Of a DNA stretch of 64,000 nt, positions 25,192-34,394 are shown one piece after another (the first letter of the stretch is position 1; the number at the start of each line of letters is the position of its first letter). The notes beneath the pieces are model-generated. The model worked only from the letters and a program-made list of their open reading frames with translations, had not been told where the DNA came from and did not search any database. The stretch lies in assembly GCF_001598435.1 (NCBI RefSeq), contig NZ_BCYY01000021.1:30982-94981 (forward strand). The letters run 5' to 3'. Source of the DNA: Sphingomonas pituitosa NBRC 102491 (GTDB lineage Bacteria > Pseudomonadota > Alphaproteobacteria > Sphingomonadales > Sphingomonadaceae). The position numbers were made by a program, and so were the translations under genes.

Positions 25192-27594
25192 ATGGCCGAC
25201 CAGCAACGTTCCTCGCGCGTGCTCCTCGCGCTCGCGCTTCTTCTCGCGCTGGTGGGCCTGGCGATCGGCGGCGGCGGGCTCTGGCTCGCCCTGCTCGGCG
25301 GTTCGCTCTTCTATCTTCCCGCCGGCGTGGCGCTCTTGGCCACCGCCTGGCTGCTGTATCGCCGCAAGCCGGCAGCGCTGCTGCTCTACGCCGCATTGCT
25401 GGTGGTGACGATGCTGTGGGCGGTCACCGAAGCCGGGTGGGACTTCTGGGCGCTGGCGCCCCGCGGCGACGTGCTGGTGCCGCTCGGCATCGTGCTGGCG
25501 CTGCCCTGGGTGACGCGGCGGCTCGGTTCGCGCCGCTGGCCGGGACCCGCCTGGCCGCTGGTCGGCAGCCTGGGCCTTGCCGCGCTGGTGCTGCTCGCCA
25601 CCGCCTTCACCAATCCCCACGACCTGCAGGGCAGTCTGCCCGGCGCCCGCGGCATCGCGCCGGCAAGCGTGTTGGGCGGCACCCCCAGGGAAGACTGGAA
25701 CGCCTATGGTCGCTCGTGGCGCGGCGATCGCTGGTCGCCGATCGACCAGATCACCCCCGCCAATGTCGCCAGGCTAGAAAAGGCATGGGAATTCCACACC
25801 GGCGATCTCAAGACCGGCGCCGACCCGGACGAGTTCACCTATGAGGTGACGCCGATCAAGGTCGGCAGCCTCGTCTACCTGTGCTCGCCGCACAACATCG
25901 TCTTCGCGCTCGATGCCGAGACGGGCAAGCAGGTGTGGCGCTACGATCCGCAGATTCGCGCCTCGCAGGAGATGCAGCATCTCACCTGCCGCGGCGTATC
26001 CTATCACAGCAACGGCGCCGCACCTGGCACCGGCGGTATCTGCGCCAACCGGATCCTCATGGGCACCAACGACGCCCGGCTGATCGCGCTGGATTCCGCC
26101 AGCGGACGGCCCTGCCCCGGTTTCGGCACCAATGGCCAGGTCGATGTCTGGCCGGGCCTGCCGGGCCAGCAGCGCGGCTGGTGGCAGATCACCTCGCCGC
26201 CCGTGATCATCGGCAACCTCGCGGTGTTCGGCGGCGCGGTCTACGACAACAAGACGACCTTCATGCCTTCGGGCGTGGTGCGCGGCTATGACGTGAACAC
26301 CGGCCGCGCCGTCTGGGCGTTCGATCCCGCCAACCCGAACGATACCCGCCCCAAGCCGCCCGGCACCGGCCGCTATACGCCGTCCAGCCCGAACAGCTGG
26401 ACAATCGCCGCTGCCGACCCGGCGCTGGGCCTCGTCTATATCCCCACCGGCATGGCCGCGATCGACCAATGGGGCGGACGCCGCACGCCGGAGACCGAAC
26501 GCTTCGCCACCTCGGTGATCGCGCTGGAGGCCGCGACGGGCAAGGTCCGTTGGACCTTCCAGACCGTCCATCATGACCTGTGGGACATGGATGTGCCCGC
26601 CCAGCCCGCGCTGGTCGACCTCAACCTGCCCGGCCGTGGCCGCGTGCCGACGCTGATCCAATCGACGAAGACCGGCAACCTGTTCGTGCTCGATCGCCGG
26701 ACCGGGCGGCCCGTCTTCCCGGTGCGCGAGATTCCCGTGCCGCAGGGCGCCGCACCGGGTGACCGCACCTCTCCCACACAACCCGAGTCAGCGCTGAGCC
26801 TGATGGCGAAGAAGCGCGTGACCGATGCCGACATGTGGGGCGCGACGATGTTCGACCAGCTCGCCTGCCGCATCAAGTTCAAGCGGCTGCGCTACGAGGG
26901 GCCGTTCACCCCGCCTTCGCAGCAGGGCACGCTCGTATTCCCCGGCAATTTCGGCGTGATGGACTGGGGCGGCATGGCGATCGACCCGGTACGGATGATC
27001 GCCTTCGCGCATCCGAACTACATGGCGTTCGTCGATCGGCTGGTGCCGCGCAGGGAATCGGACGCGGGCACCCCCGGGCAGCGCGGCCCGGCCGGCGGCT
27101 CGGACTTCAGCGGATCGGACATCAAGGGCTTCAACCCCAACACCGGCGCCCCGTTCGCGGTCGCGCTCAACCCGTTCCTTTCCGCGCTGGGCCTGCCCTG
27201 CCAGGCGCCGCCCTGGGGCTATGTTGCGGGTATCGACCTGGTGAGCGGCAAGACCGTTTGGCAGCACCGCAACGGCACCTCGCGCGACCAGACGCCGATA
27301 CCGCTGCCGTTCAAGCTGGGCGTGCCCTCGCTCGGCGGGCCGATGCTGACGGCGGGCGGCGTGGCGTTCATGGGATCCGCGCTCGATTACTATCTGCGGG
27401 CATATGACGTCACGACCGGCCAGGTGCTCTGGCGCGGCCGCCTCCCCGCCGGCGGCCAGGCAACGCCGATGAGCTACTGGTCGGCGAGAAGCGGCCGGCA
27501 GTTCGTCGTGATCGCCGCTGGTGGCCATGGCTCGCTCGGCACGAAACGTGGTGATTCGATCGTCGCCTATGCCCTGCCGCAGGGAAGTCGATAA
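25192..27594 (+). CDS. gcd: membrane-bound PQQ-dependent dehydrogenase (glucose/quinate/shikimate family)
   Basis: 800 residues. Five hydrophobic helices (about 10-150) anchor it in the inner membrane and pass electrons to ubiquinone. The periplasmic eight-bladed propeller begins with DWNAYGRSWRGDRWSPIDQI, then TPIKVGSLVYLCSPHNIVFALDAETGK, GGAVYDNKTTFMPSGVVRGY and VHHDLWDMDVPAQPALVDL, whose Asp is in the position of the catalytic base of glucose dehydrogenases, and ends TKRGDSIVAYALP. Glucose (giving gluconate) is most likely but quinate cannot be excluded. The ATG at 25192 is chosen since the preceding 25 codons lack similarity. No pqq biosynthesis genes are in the window. Confidence 0.9.
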   Translation: MADQQRSSRVLLALALLLALVGLAIGGGGLWLALLGGSLFYLPAGVALLATAWLLYRRKPAALLLYAALLVVTMLWAVTEAGWDFWALAPRGDVLVPLGIVLALPWVTRRLGSRRWPGPAWPLVGSLGLAALVLLATAFTNPHDLQGSLPGARGIAPASVLGGTPREDWNAYGRSWRGDRWSPIDQITPANVARLEKAWEFHTGDLKTGADPDEFTYEVTPIKVGSLVYLCSPHNIVFALDAETGKQVWRYDPQIRASQEMQHLTCRGVSYHSNGAAPGTGGICANRILMGTNDARLIALDSASGRPCPGFGTNGQVDVWPGLPGQQRGWWQITSPPVIIGNLAVFGGAVYDNKTTFMPSGVVRGYDVNTGRAVWAFDPANPNDTRPKPPGTGRYTPSSPNSWTIAAADPALGLVYIPTGMAAIDQWGGRRTPETERFATSVIALEAATGKVRWTFQTVHHDLWDMDVPAQPALVDLNLPGRGRVPTLIQSTKTGNLFVLDRRTGRPVFPVREIPVPQGAAPGDRTSPTQPESALSLMAKKRVTDADMWGATMFDQLACRIKFKRLRYEGPFTPPSQQGTLVFPGNFGVMDWGGMAIDPVRMIAFAHPNYMAFVDRLVPRRESDAGTPGQRGPAGGSDFSGSDIKGFNPNTGAPFAVALNPFLSALGLPCQAPPWGYVAGIDLVSGKTVWQHRNGTSRDQTPIPLPFKLGVPSLGGPMLTAGGVAFMGSALDYYLRAYDVTTGQVLWRGRLPAGGQATPMSYWSARSGRQFVVIAAGGHGSLGTKRGDSIVAYALPQGSR

Positions 27595-27707
27595 GTCGAA
27601 GCAATCGTTGCGGCCTGTCTATTGATCCAGGATATGGGTTTGACTTTCCCCATGAAGTAGTTGCCTCCTCCTATTCAGGGCCTGATCGGCCCGCAAAACG
27701 GGGGCAG

Positions 27708-29648
27708 GTGATCTTGCGACGTTCGCTGATCCTCATGGGTCTGACCGGTCTGCTGCCGATCGTCGTGCTGGGCTCCGCCTATGGCGCGGTTACCCTGCGC
27801 GAACAGCGCGCCGCGCTGGACCGTCAGGCGGCACTGGCGAGCCGATCCACCGCGCGCCTCGTCGGCCGAGAGATCGCCGCGACCATGGATGCGGTGAAGA
27901 TGATCAGCCGCTCGCCCTCGCTGGACGCGGGCATCGATCGCGCGCGCTTTACCATGCTCGGCCTGCGGCTGATGGACGACCATCGCAACTGGACGGCGCT
28001 CAGCATCGCCGATTCCGCGGGCAACCGCATACTCGATCTGCCGGAGCCCATCGGCGGAAGCCTTGGGAAGGTGGTCGATCCGGTCAGCCTTGCCCGCGCC
28101 GTGCGGACGCGCGAGGCGCAGATCGGCCATGTCGTCCGGGGCCCCGGCGGCGGCGTCGCCTTTGCGGTGCGGGCGCCCGTCCTGCAGCGCGGCGCCGTTC
28201 CCTACGTCGTGTCCGCCGTCATTCCCGTGCAGGCCATGCAGCACCTGCTGTTCGCCGAGGAGATTCCCGCCGATTGGCGCCTGCGCCTGTTCGACAAGCG
28301 CGGTGCGGTCATCGCGCAGTCCGGCGCGGCGACAGGCGATGCCGTGCAGTCGGTCGTCACCGCGGTGCCGGAAGCCGGCTGGCATGTCGAAGTGGCGGTG
28401 CCGCGCGGCAGCTTTGCCGCAGTCACCCGGCAGACCCGGTTCGTGCTGATCGGCGGCGGGGTGGTAGCGCTGGCGCTGTTCGCCGCACTGGGCTTCGCGC
28501 TGATGCTGGAGCTGCGTCGCTTCCGGCAACGCCAGGCGGCGACGTTGCAGGCGCAGCGGTTGGAGGCGCTGGGCCGCCTGACCGGCGGCGTCGCGCACGA
28601 TCTCAACAATCTGCTGACGCCGATTCTGGGTGGACTCGACCTGCTGCGCAGCCGGATCGGCGAGGACTCCAAGGCGCTGCGCTACATCGATAGTGCGACG
28701 AGCAGCGCCGAACGGGCCCGCAGCCTCGTCGCGCGGCTGCTCGCCTATGCCAAGCGCCAGGCGCTCACCCCCGAGGCGATCGACGTTCCCGCCATGCTTG
28801 CCGATCTGCAGGAACTGCTCCAGCGTTCGGTGGGTCCGACGATCCGTTGCACGATCCACACCACGCCGGACCAGCCTGCGGTGCGCGCCGACCGCAATCA
28901 GCTGGAGCTGGCGGTGCTCAACCTCGTGATCAACGCGCGGGATGCGATCCAGACCGGCGGCCGGATCAGCGGCACAATCCGCGTCGATGTTCGCCAGCCG
29001 CGGCACGAGGACGTGCGTGGGCTGCCGCGCGGCGAGTATCTTGCGCTCGCCGTGCACGATGACGGCTGCGGCATGGATGCCGCCACGCTGCGGCGCGCGA
29101 TGGAGCCGTTCTTCACGACCAAGGCGGGCGATCGCGGCACCGGCCTCGGCCTGTCGATGGTGCATGGCTTCGCCGAACAATCGGCCGGACGGCTGGTGCT
29201 GGAAAGCGCGCCGGGCCAGGGCACCAGCGCCACGCTGATCCTGCCGACGACCGAGGCACCCGCGCCGGCACGGGACGCGGCGGGAGACCGGCCGACACGC
29301 ACCGCCGAGATCCTGCTGGTCGACGACGATCCCGCCGTTCGCGAGGCCGCCGCCGAAGTGCTGCGCGCGCATGGCCATCTGGTCGCCGAAGCGGAATCGC
29401 TGAGCCAGGGCATGGCCGCGCTCCACGGAGCGCCCGGCACCGCGCTGGTGATCACCGACTATATGATGCCCGGCGGCACCGGCGGCGAGTTCATCACGCG
29501 CGCCCGCGACGCCGGCCTTCCCCAGCCCTTCCTGCTGCTGACCGGCTATACCGACACTGCGGAGGACCTGCCGGGCGACGTGCCCCAGCTGCGCAAGCCC
29601 TTCCGCGAACGCGAGCTGCTGGACGCCGTCGACGCGCTGCTCGTCTGA
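27708..29648 (+). CDS. hybrid sensor histidine kinase/response regulator
   Basis: 646 residues. TM1 is about 7-27, then a periplasmic sensor region of about 215 residues, and TM2 about 244-266. A HisKA domain follows with the phosphorylated His 297 in GRLTGGVAHDLNNLL. The HATPase has N-box NLVINARDAI, HDDGCGMD, and GTGLGLSMVHGFAEQS. The C-terminal receiver has LLVDDDP and phospho-acceptor Asp 584 in VITDYMMPGG. HDLNN is typical of HWE-unrelated PAS-free hybrid kinases in alphaproteobacteria. The start is GTG at 27708, with TTG at 27714 as an alternative. The signal and output partner are unknown; a Crp-type regulator is convergent. Confidence 0.9.
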   Translation: MILRRSLILMGLTGLLPIVVLGSAYGAVTLREQRAALDRQAALASRSTARLVGREIAATMDAVKMISRSPSLDAGIDRARFTMLGLRLMDDHRNWTALSIADSAGNRILDLPEPIGGSLGKVVDPVSLARAVRTREAQIGHVVRGPGGGVAFAVRAPVLQRGAVPYVVSAVIPVQAMQHLLFAEEIPADWRLRLFDKRGAVIAQSGAATGDAVQSVVTAVPEAGWHVEVAVPRGSFAAVTRQTRFVLIGGGVVALALFAALGFALMLELRRFRQRQAATLQAQRLEALGRLTGGVAHDLNNLLTPILGGLDLLRSRIGEDSKALRYIDSATSSAERARSLVARLLAYAKRQALTPEAIDVPAMLADLQELLQRSVGPTIRCTIHTTPDQPAVRADRNQLELAVLNLVINARDAIQTGGRISGTIRVDVRQPRHEDVRGLPRGEYLALAVHDDGCGMDAATLRRAMEPFFTTKAGDRGTGLGLSMVHGFAEQSAGRLVLESAPGQGTSATLILPTTEAPAPARDAAGDRPTRTAEILLVDDDPAVREAAAEVLRAHGHLVAEAESLSQGMAALHGAPGTALVITDYMMPGGTGGEFITRARDAGLPQPFLLLTGYTDTAEDLPGDVPQLRKPFRERELLDAVDALLV

Positions 29649-29654
29649 GCGACC

Positions 29655-30392
29655 TCACATCTCGCCCGGCCCGGGCAACCAAGCGGGATCGAAGCGGATG
29701 CGACGGGGCGGCAGGGGCGATATAGTGCGCAGCATCTCGATGTCGCCCAGCACGATCCGCTGACCATGCCGGGCGATCAGCCCCTCGCGCTCGAGCAGGC
29801 GCATCGTGCGATTGACGTGGACGGCCGTCAGCCCGAGCACGTCGCCCAGCAGCTCCTGCGTCAGCGGCATGTCGAATCGCCCCTCCTCGACCGCGCCGAT
29901 CCTCGCCAGCCGATCATGGAAATCGAGAAGCAGCCGCACCAGCCGCTCGCGGGCGGAGGACTTTCCCATCGCCGCGACGACGTCCATCAGCGCCAGCCGC
30001 TCGATCTGCACCGACATGAACAACAGCGGCCCGATCCGGGGATGGGCGATGAGCACCTCGCGCATGCGGGTGAGCGGCACCTTCGACACGCGGCATTCGG
30101 TCACCGCCGTCAGCGTGTCCGCAGCGGTATCGAGCACCATGCTGGGCGTGCTCATCATGTCGCCGGCAATGTGGACCTTGACGATCTGGCGCTGCCCGGC
30201 GGGCAGCCGGATTGCCGAGGTGGCCCAGCCTTGAAGCAGCAGGTAGATACCGTCCACCGGATCGCGATCGCGACGGATCGTCGCGTTGCGGCGATAGACC
30301 ATCTCGGGTTCGCCCAGGTTGCGCAATACTTCGGCTTCTTCGTCGCTGAGCGTTGCCTGCTCGTGGAATCGCGTCAACGGATAGTTCGGCAC
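29655..30392 (-). CDS. Crp/Fnr-family transcriptional regulator
   Basis: 245 residues: an N-terminal cyclic-nucleotide-binding-type beta barrel (RNATIRRDRDPVDGIYLLLQGWATS... HIAGDMMSTPSMVL), a long dimer helix and a C-terminal winged helix with recognition segment MPLTQELLGDVLGLTAVHVNRTMRLLEREGLI. The four FNR cysteines are absent, so it is not an iron-sulfur sensor; the ligand is unknown. I prefer the GTG at 30392 because GGGGGAG lies eight bases upstream; the frame extends to 30464. A good sigma70 promoter lies 150 bases ahead. Confidence 0.88.
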   Translation of the reverse strand: MPNYPLTRFHEQATLSDEEAEVLRNLGEPEMVYRRNATIRRDRDPVDGIYLLLQGWATSAIRLPAGQRQIVKVHIAGDMMSTPSMVLDTAADTLTAVTECRVSKVPLTRMREVLIAHPRIGPLLFMSVQIERLALMDVVAAMGKSSARERLVRLLLDFHDRLARIGAVEEGRFDMPLTQELLGDVLGLTAVHVNRTMRLLEREGLIARHGQRIVLGDIEMLRTISPLPPRRIRFDPAWLPGPGEM

Positions 30393-30549
30393 TCCAGATG
30401 CTCCCCCTGTCCTGGATGTGTCCGCCGGCAGAAAGCCGACGTGCCGGAACGGCGGCCCCTGCACGCCGGGCCAGCTCGCTCACAAACGCTGCCTAACCGG
30501 GGCGCCCCCGGCTGGCAATCACACCCATAGGGGTAATTCGACTTAACCT

Positions 30550-30577
30550 GTTATAAGATTTAGATTTTCATTCGCAA
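30550..30577 (-). promoter_or_regulatory. sigma70-type promoter of the Crp/Fnr regulator
   Basis: On the minus strand TTGCGA (30577-30572), 16 bases, TATAAC (30555-30550). The surrounding DNA is unusually AT-rich for this window. Transcription would begin near 30543, giving a 150-base leader that includes a GC-rich hairpin (CCGGGG...CCCCGG). Confidence 0.5.
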
Positions 30578-30594
30578 CGCATTGGTGCCTGCAC

Positions 30595-32802
30595 TCACAG
30601 CTCCGGCAGCTGGTCCAGCAGCTTGTCCGGGGTTATCGGGAAGCTGCGCACGCGCACCCCGCAGGCGTGGTGGATCGCGTTCGCGATGGCCCCCGCCGCG
30701 CCGCAGATGCCGAGTTCGCCGACACCCTTCGCCTGGAGCGGACTGCCCGCCGGATCGCGCTCGTCGACCAGCACCACGTCGAGCGCCGGCACATCCGCGT
30801 TCACCGGGACATGATATTCGGCGACGTCGTGGTTGACGAGGTGGCCGTCTCGCGGATCGAACACCAGCTCTTCGGTGAGGGCGCTGCCGATGCCCCACAC
30901 CATGCCGCCCAGGCACTGCGAGGTCGCGGTCTTTGCGTTGAGCGCCCGGCCCAGGCCGAAAGCACCAGTCATCCGCCGCACCCGCGTCTCGCCGGTATAG
31001 GCGTTCACGCCCACCTCGACGAAGAAGGCGCCGTACATGGCGATGGCGAACTTCTCGTCGATGCCGCCATTCTTGAAATGGCCGGTCTCGGTGAGGTCCG
31101 CCTTCACCAGTTCGGTGAACGGGATGCGACGATTGCCCGCAACGGCGGTGCCGTCCTTGAGCGTGAGATCCGCTTCGTCGACGCCGAGCTGTTCGGCCAG
31201 CTGCTCGCGGATCGACTCGCAGGCCGCAAATACCGCCGAGCCGGTCGACGCCGCCCCCCAACTGCCGCCCGAGCCCGCGCCCGGCGGATAGCGGGTGTCG
31301 CCGAGCTGGACGAGGACCTTCTCCGGCGGCAGGCCGAGCATCTCGCCGGCGATCTGGCCGAGAATGGCATAGGTGCCGGTACCGATATCAGTCATGTCGC
31401 TCTCGACCACGGCGGTACCGTCGGTCGACAGCGTCACCCTGGCCTGGGCTTCGTTGAGGTTGTGGACGCGGCAGGCGGTGGCCATGCCGGTGCCGATCCA
31501 CCATTCGCCCTCGCGGCGCTGGCACGGGCGGCGGTCGCTGCCGTCCCATCCGAAGCGCTCGGCGCCGACCTTCAGGCACTCGGCGAGGCGGCGCGAGCTG
31601 TAGGGCAGCCCTTCGCTCGGATGCATCTCGGGGATGTTGCGCAGGCGCAGCTCGACGGGATCGATGCCGCTGGCCAGTGCCAGCTCGTCCATCGCCGCTT
31701 CGAGGCACTGCATGCCCACCGCCTCGCCCGGTGCGCGCACCGAGCCCGCGGTCATCCGGTGGATGCGCGCGAGGTCGATGCGCAACCGGCGATGCTCGCC
31801 GCGATACAGGAATTCGCTCGCCTGCGTCACCGGCTCGGCGAACTTCTCGCCGGGCAGGTTGGAGACCCAGGCCTCATGGCCGAAGCCGTTCAGTCGCCCC
31901 TCGCCATCCGCGGCAAGGCGGATGCGCTGGCGTGTCTCAGACCGGCGCATCACGCACTGGAACACCTGCTGGCGGCTCATCACCACCCGCACCGGCCGGC
32001 CGAGCTCGATCGCCGCCACCGCCGCCGCGGTCAGCTCCGCGCTGATGCCCAGCTTGGAGCCGAAGCCGCCGCCGACATAGGGGGAGATCAGCCGCACCTG
32101 CTCGGGCTTGATCCCCAGCGCGTCGGCCAGTTCCTTCTGATTGTATTTGAGCATCTGCAGGCTCGAATGGGCGGTGAGCGTGTTGCCGTCCCAGTCGGCG
32201 ATGCTGGCGTGCGGTTCCATCGCCGCGCTGGCATGGCCTTCGGTGGTATAGGTGACGTCCACCGCGTGGGCAGCATCGCGCATCGCGACGTCAAGATTGC
32301 CCTGCTCCACCGGCTCGCCATAGGCTTCGTGGGCAGCGTGGCTGTCGTCCTGCTCGAGCGGCACCTTGGCGGGATCGTCGGCGCGATAGGCGATGCGCAG
32401 CCGGGTGGCGGCGTCGCGCGCCTGCTCGAACGTCTCGGCGACGACGAGCGCGACCGGCTGGCCGTAATAATCGACCTTGTGGATCTCGCGGACGGGCGAC
32501 TTGCCCGCCCCGCCCTGCGCCGAGCGCGTGATCATCCGCGGGTCGGCGATAACGGCCAGCACGCCCGGCATGCCGAGCACCGGTGCGGACTCGATCTCGA
32601 CGACCTCGCCGCGGCTGATCGTCGCGAGGACGAGCACGCCTTCGGCGCAGTCGGCGAGGACATATTCGGCCGCGTAGGGCGCGACACCCGTTGTCTTGGC
32701 GCTGCCGTCGGGCCGGTCGAGCGGACGGCCGATGATGCCCTGCGCCATCGCATCGAGCCGGTTGCGCTCGTCCGGCTTGTCCATCGTGTACAGGCGAGTC
32801 AC
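30595..32802 (-). CDS. paoC: aldehyde/xanthine oxidoreductase, molybdenum-cofactor subunit (PaoC-like)
   Basis: 735-residue large subunit of a three-subunit xanthine-oxidase-family enzyme. Features are the entry domain IIGRPLDRPDGSAKTTGVAPYAAEY, the cofactor loop ISPYVGGGFGSKLG, AGSVRAPGEAVGMQ, and the catalytic Glu in AKGVGELGICGAAGAIANAI near the end. The first residues carry no Tat signal. The small size (735 versus about 1300 in fused enzymes) and gene order match E. coli PaoABC, a periplasmic aldehyde oxidoreductase. The GTG start overlaps the stop of the FAD subunit as GTGA. The substrate is probably an aldehyde; this is not provable from sequence. Confidence 0.92.
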   Translation of the reverse strand: MTRLYTMDKPDERNRLDAMAQGIIGRPLDRPDGSAKTTGVAPYAAEYVLADCAEGVLVLATISRGEVVEIESAPVLGMPGVLAVIADPRMITRSAQGGAGKSPVREIHKVDYYGQPVALVVAETFEQARDAATRLRIAYRADDPAKVPLEQDDSHAAHEAYGEPVEQGNLDVAMRDAAHAVDVTYTTEGHASAAMEPHASIADWDGNTLTAHSSLQMLKYNQKELADALGIKPEQVRLISPYVGGGFGSKLGISAELTAAAVAAIELGRPVRVVMSRQQVFQCVMRRSETRQRIRLAADGEGRLNGFGHEAWVSNLPGEKFAEPVTQASEFLYRGEHRRLRIDLARIHRMTAGSVRAPGEAVGMQCLEAAMDELALASGIDPVELRLRNIPEMHPSEGLPYSSRRLAECLKVGAERFGWDGSDRRPCQRREGEWWIGTGMATACRVHNLNEAQARVTLSTDGTAVVESDMTDIGTGTYAILGQIAGEMLGLPPEKVLVQLGDTRYPPGAGSGGSWGAASTGSAVFAACESIREQLAEQLGVDEADLTLKDGTAVAGNRRIPFTELVKADLTETGHFKNGGIDEKFAIAMYGAFFVEVGVNAYTGETRVRRMTGAFGLGRALNAKTATSQCLGGMVWGIGSALTEELVFDPRDGHLVNHDVAEYHVPVNADVPALDVVLVDERDPAGSPLQAKGVGELGICGAAGAIANAIHHACGVRVRSFPITPDKLLDQLPEL

Positions 32803-33782
32803 AGCGTACCTCCCGTCGCTTCGCGCAGCACCGCCTTCAGCGTGCGGCGGGTGAGCGGAATCTTGAAATCGTTGCTGCCCTGGCCGCGTGCCGTGTCGAG
32901 CAGCAGCGCAGCAGCTTCGTCGAAGAGCGCGTCCGACGGCGCCTGGCCTTCGAGCAGCGCCTCCACACGGGGATCATGCCACGGCTTGTGCGCCAGCCCG
33001 CCAAAGGCCAGCCGCGCGCTGGCGATCACGCCTTCCTCCAGATGCACCACCGCCGCCACCGAGACGAGCGCGAAGGCGTAGGAAGCACGGTCGCGCACCT
33101 TGCGGTACAGCTGGGTGCCGCCCGGCGGCGCCGGCAGCACCACGCCGGTGATCACGTCGCCGGGTTCGAGCACATTGTCGCGCTCGGGCGTGTCGCCGGG
33201 CAGGCGGTGGAAGTCGCGCACCGGCACCATCCGCTTGTCGCCTTTCGCGCCATGGATCTCGACGGTGGCGTCGAGCGCCGACAAGGCGACGGCCATGTCG
33301 CCCGGATAGGTGGCGATGCAGGCGTCACTCGCCCCGAGGATGGCGTGAATCCGGTTGAACCCGCCGATCGCGGCGCAGCCGGTGCCGGGCTCCCGCTTGT
33401 TGCAGCTCTGGGAGAGATCGTAGAAGTAATAGCAGCGGGTCCGCTGGCAAAGGTTGCCGCCGGTCGTCGCCTTGTTGCGCAGCTGGAAGGTAGCGCCCGC
33501 CAGGATCGCGCGCGCCAGTACCGGATACTGGCCACGAATCCGCGGATCGGCGGCGCAGGCGCTGTTCGAGACGAGCGCGCCAATGTGCAGCCCTTCCCCA
33601 TGCGGCGTGATCCCGCCCAGCGGCAGGCGGTTGACGTCGACGAGGGCGGTGGGCGTCTCCACCTCCAGCTTCATCAGGTCGAGCAGGTTGGTGCCGCCGG
33701 CGATCGGCTTGGCCCCCTCCGCCACGAGCAGCTGGCCGGCATCGCCCAGGCCATGGGCGCGCTGATAGTCGAAGGGCTTCAT
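32799..33782 (-). CDS. paoB: aldehyde/xanthine oxidoreductase, FAD subunit (PaoB-like)
   Basis: 327-residue FAD-binding subunit. AGGTNLLDLMK and TTGGNLCQRTRCYYFYDL are the FAD-binding loops. Four Cys in NLCQRTRC...SCNKREPGTGC correspond to the [4Fe-4S] insertion described for E. coli PaoB and 4-hydroxybenzoyl-CoA reductase, unusual among molybdenum hydroxylases. The ATG at 33782 overlaps the stop of the 2Fe-2S subunit by four bases. The chain relays electrons from molybdenum via iron-sulfur clusters to FAD. Confidence 0.93.
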   Translation of the reverse strand: MKPFDYQRAHGLGDAGQLLVAEGAKPIAGGTNLLDLMKLEVETPTALVDVNRLPLGGITPHGEGLHIGALVSNSACAADPRIRGQYPVLARAILAGATFQLRNKATTGGNLCQRTRCYYFYDLSQSCNKREPGTGCAAIGGFNRIHAILGASDACIATYPGDMAVALSALDATVEIHGAKGDKRMVPVRDFHRLPGDTPERDNVLEPGDVITGVVLPAPPGGTQLYRKVRDRASYAFALVSVAAVVHLEEGVIASARLAFGGLAHKPWHDPRVEALLEGQAPSDALFDEAAALLLDTARGQGSNDFKIPLTRRTLKAVLREATGGTL

Positions 33783-34279
33783 GCCTGCGCCTCCGCAACT
33801 TCGGCGATCGCCGCGACGATGTTCGAATAGGCACCGCAACGGCAGACATTGCCGCTCATCCGCTCGCGGATCTCTTCCTCGCTGAGCTTGGGCGCGCCAG
33901 CGACATCGTCACTGACGAAGCTGGTCCAGCCCGCGGCGACCTCGTCGAGCATCGCCTTGGCCGAGCAGATCTGGCCGGGCGTGCAGTATCCGCACTGATA
34001 GCCGTCATGGCGCACGAACGCGGCCTGGAGCGGATGCGGCGCATCGGGCGTGCCGAGGCCTTCGATGGTAGTCACGCTGTCGCCATCGTGCATCACGGCG
34101 AGCGTCAGGCAGCTGTTGATCCGCTGCCCGTTGAGCAGCACCGTGCACGCGCCGCACTGGCCGTGATCGCACCCCTTCTTGGTGCCGGTGAGACCGCAAC
34201 CCGTGCGGAGGAAATCGAGCAGACTGGTTCGGGGATCGACGTCGAGATCATGTTCGGCGCCGTTGATGGTGATGGGCAT
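33779..34279 (-). CDS. paoA: aldehyde/xanthine oxidoreductase, 2Fe-2S subunit (PaoA-like)
   Basis: 166 residues. The plant-ferredoxin-type cluster ligands are in GCDHGQCGACTVLLNG...SCL (Cys 37, 42, 45, 57). The second helical-domain cluster uses QCGYCTPGQIC and NVCRCGAYSNI. It lacks the Tat signal peptide of E. coli PaoA, so the complex is probably cytoplasmic unless the true start lies upstream. It is first in a tightly overlapping paoA-paoB-paoC operon; no PaoD/XdhC maturation factor is adjacent. Confidence 0.93.
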   Translation of the reverse strand: MPITINGAEHDLDVDPRTSLLDFLRTGCGLTGTKKGCDHGQCGACTVLLNGQRINSCLTLAVMHDGDSVTTIEGLGTPDAPHPLQAAFVRHDGYQCGYCTPGQICSAKAMLDEVAAGWTSFVSDDVAGAPKLSEEEIRERMSGNVCRCGAYSNIVAAIAEVAEAQA

Positions 34280-34361
34280 GCGCGGCCTCCCTGGTCAGGG
34301 GGGCGAACGCGCGGATGCCGGGATCGGTCCCAAGGATGGGAAGGTTGTCATCAACCCTGTG

Positions 34362-34390
34362 CGTTCCCTCCCGCTTGCAGGAGGAGAACG
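34362..34390 (-). terminator. CCTCC...GGAGG hairpin downstream of the DUF808 gene
   Basis: CGTTCCCTCC, loop CGCTTGCA, GGAGG-A-GAACG: a ten-pair stem with one bulged A, five bases past the DUF808 stop. It is one of several related hairpins in the window. There is no T-run, so Rho-independent action is uncertain. Confidence 0.4.
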
Positions 34391-34394
34391 ATAT

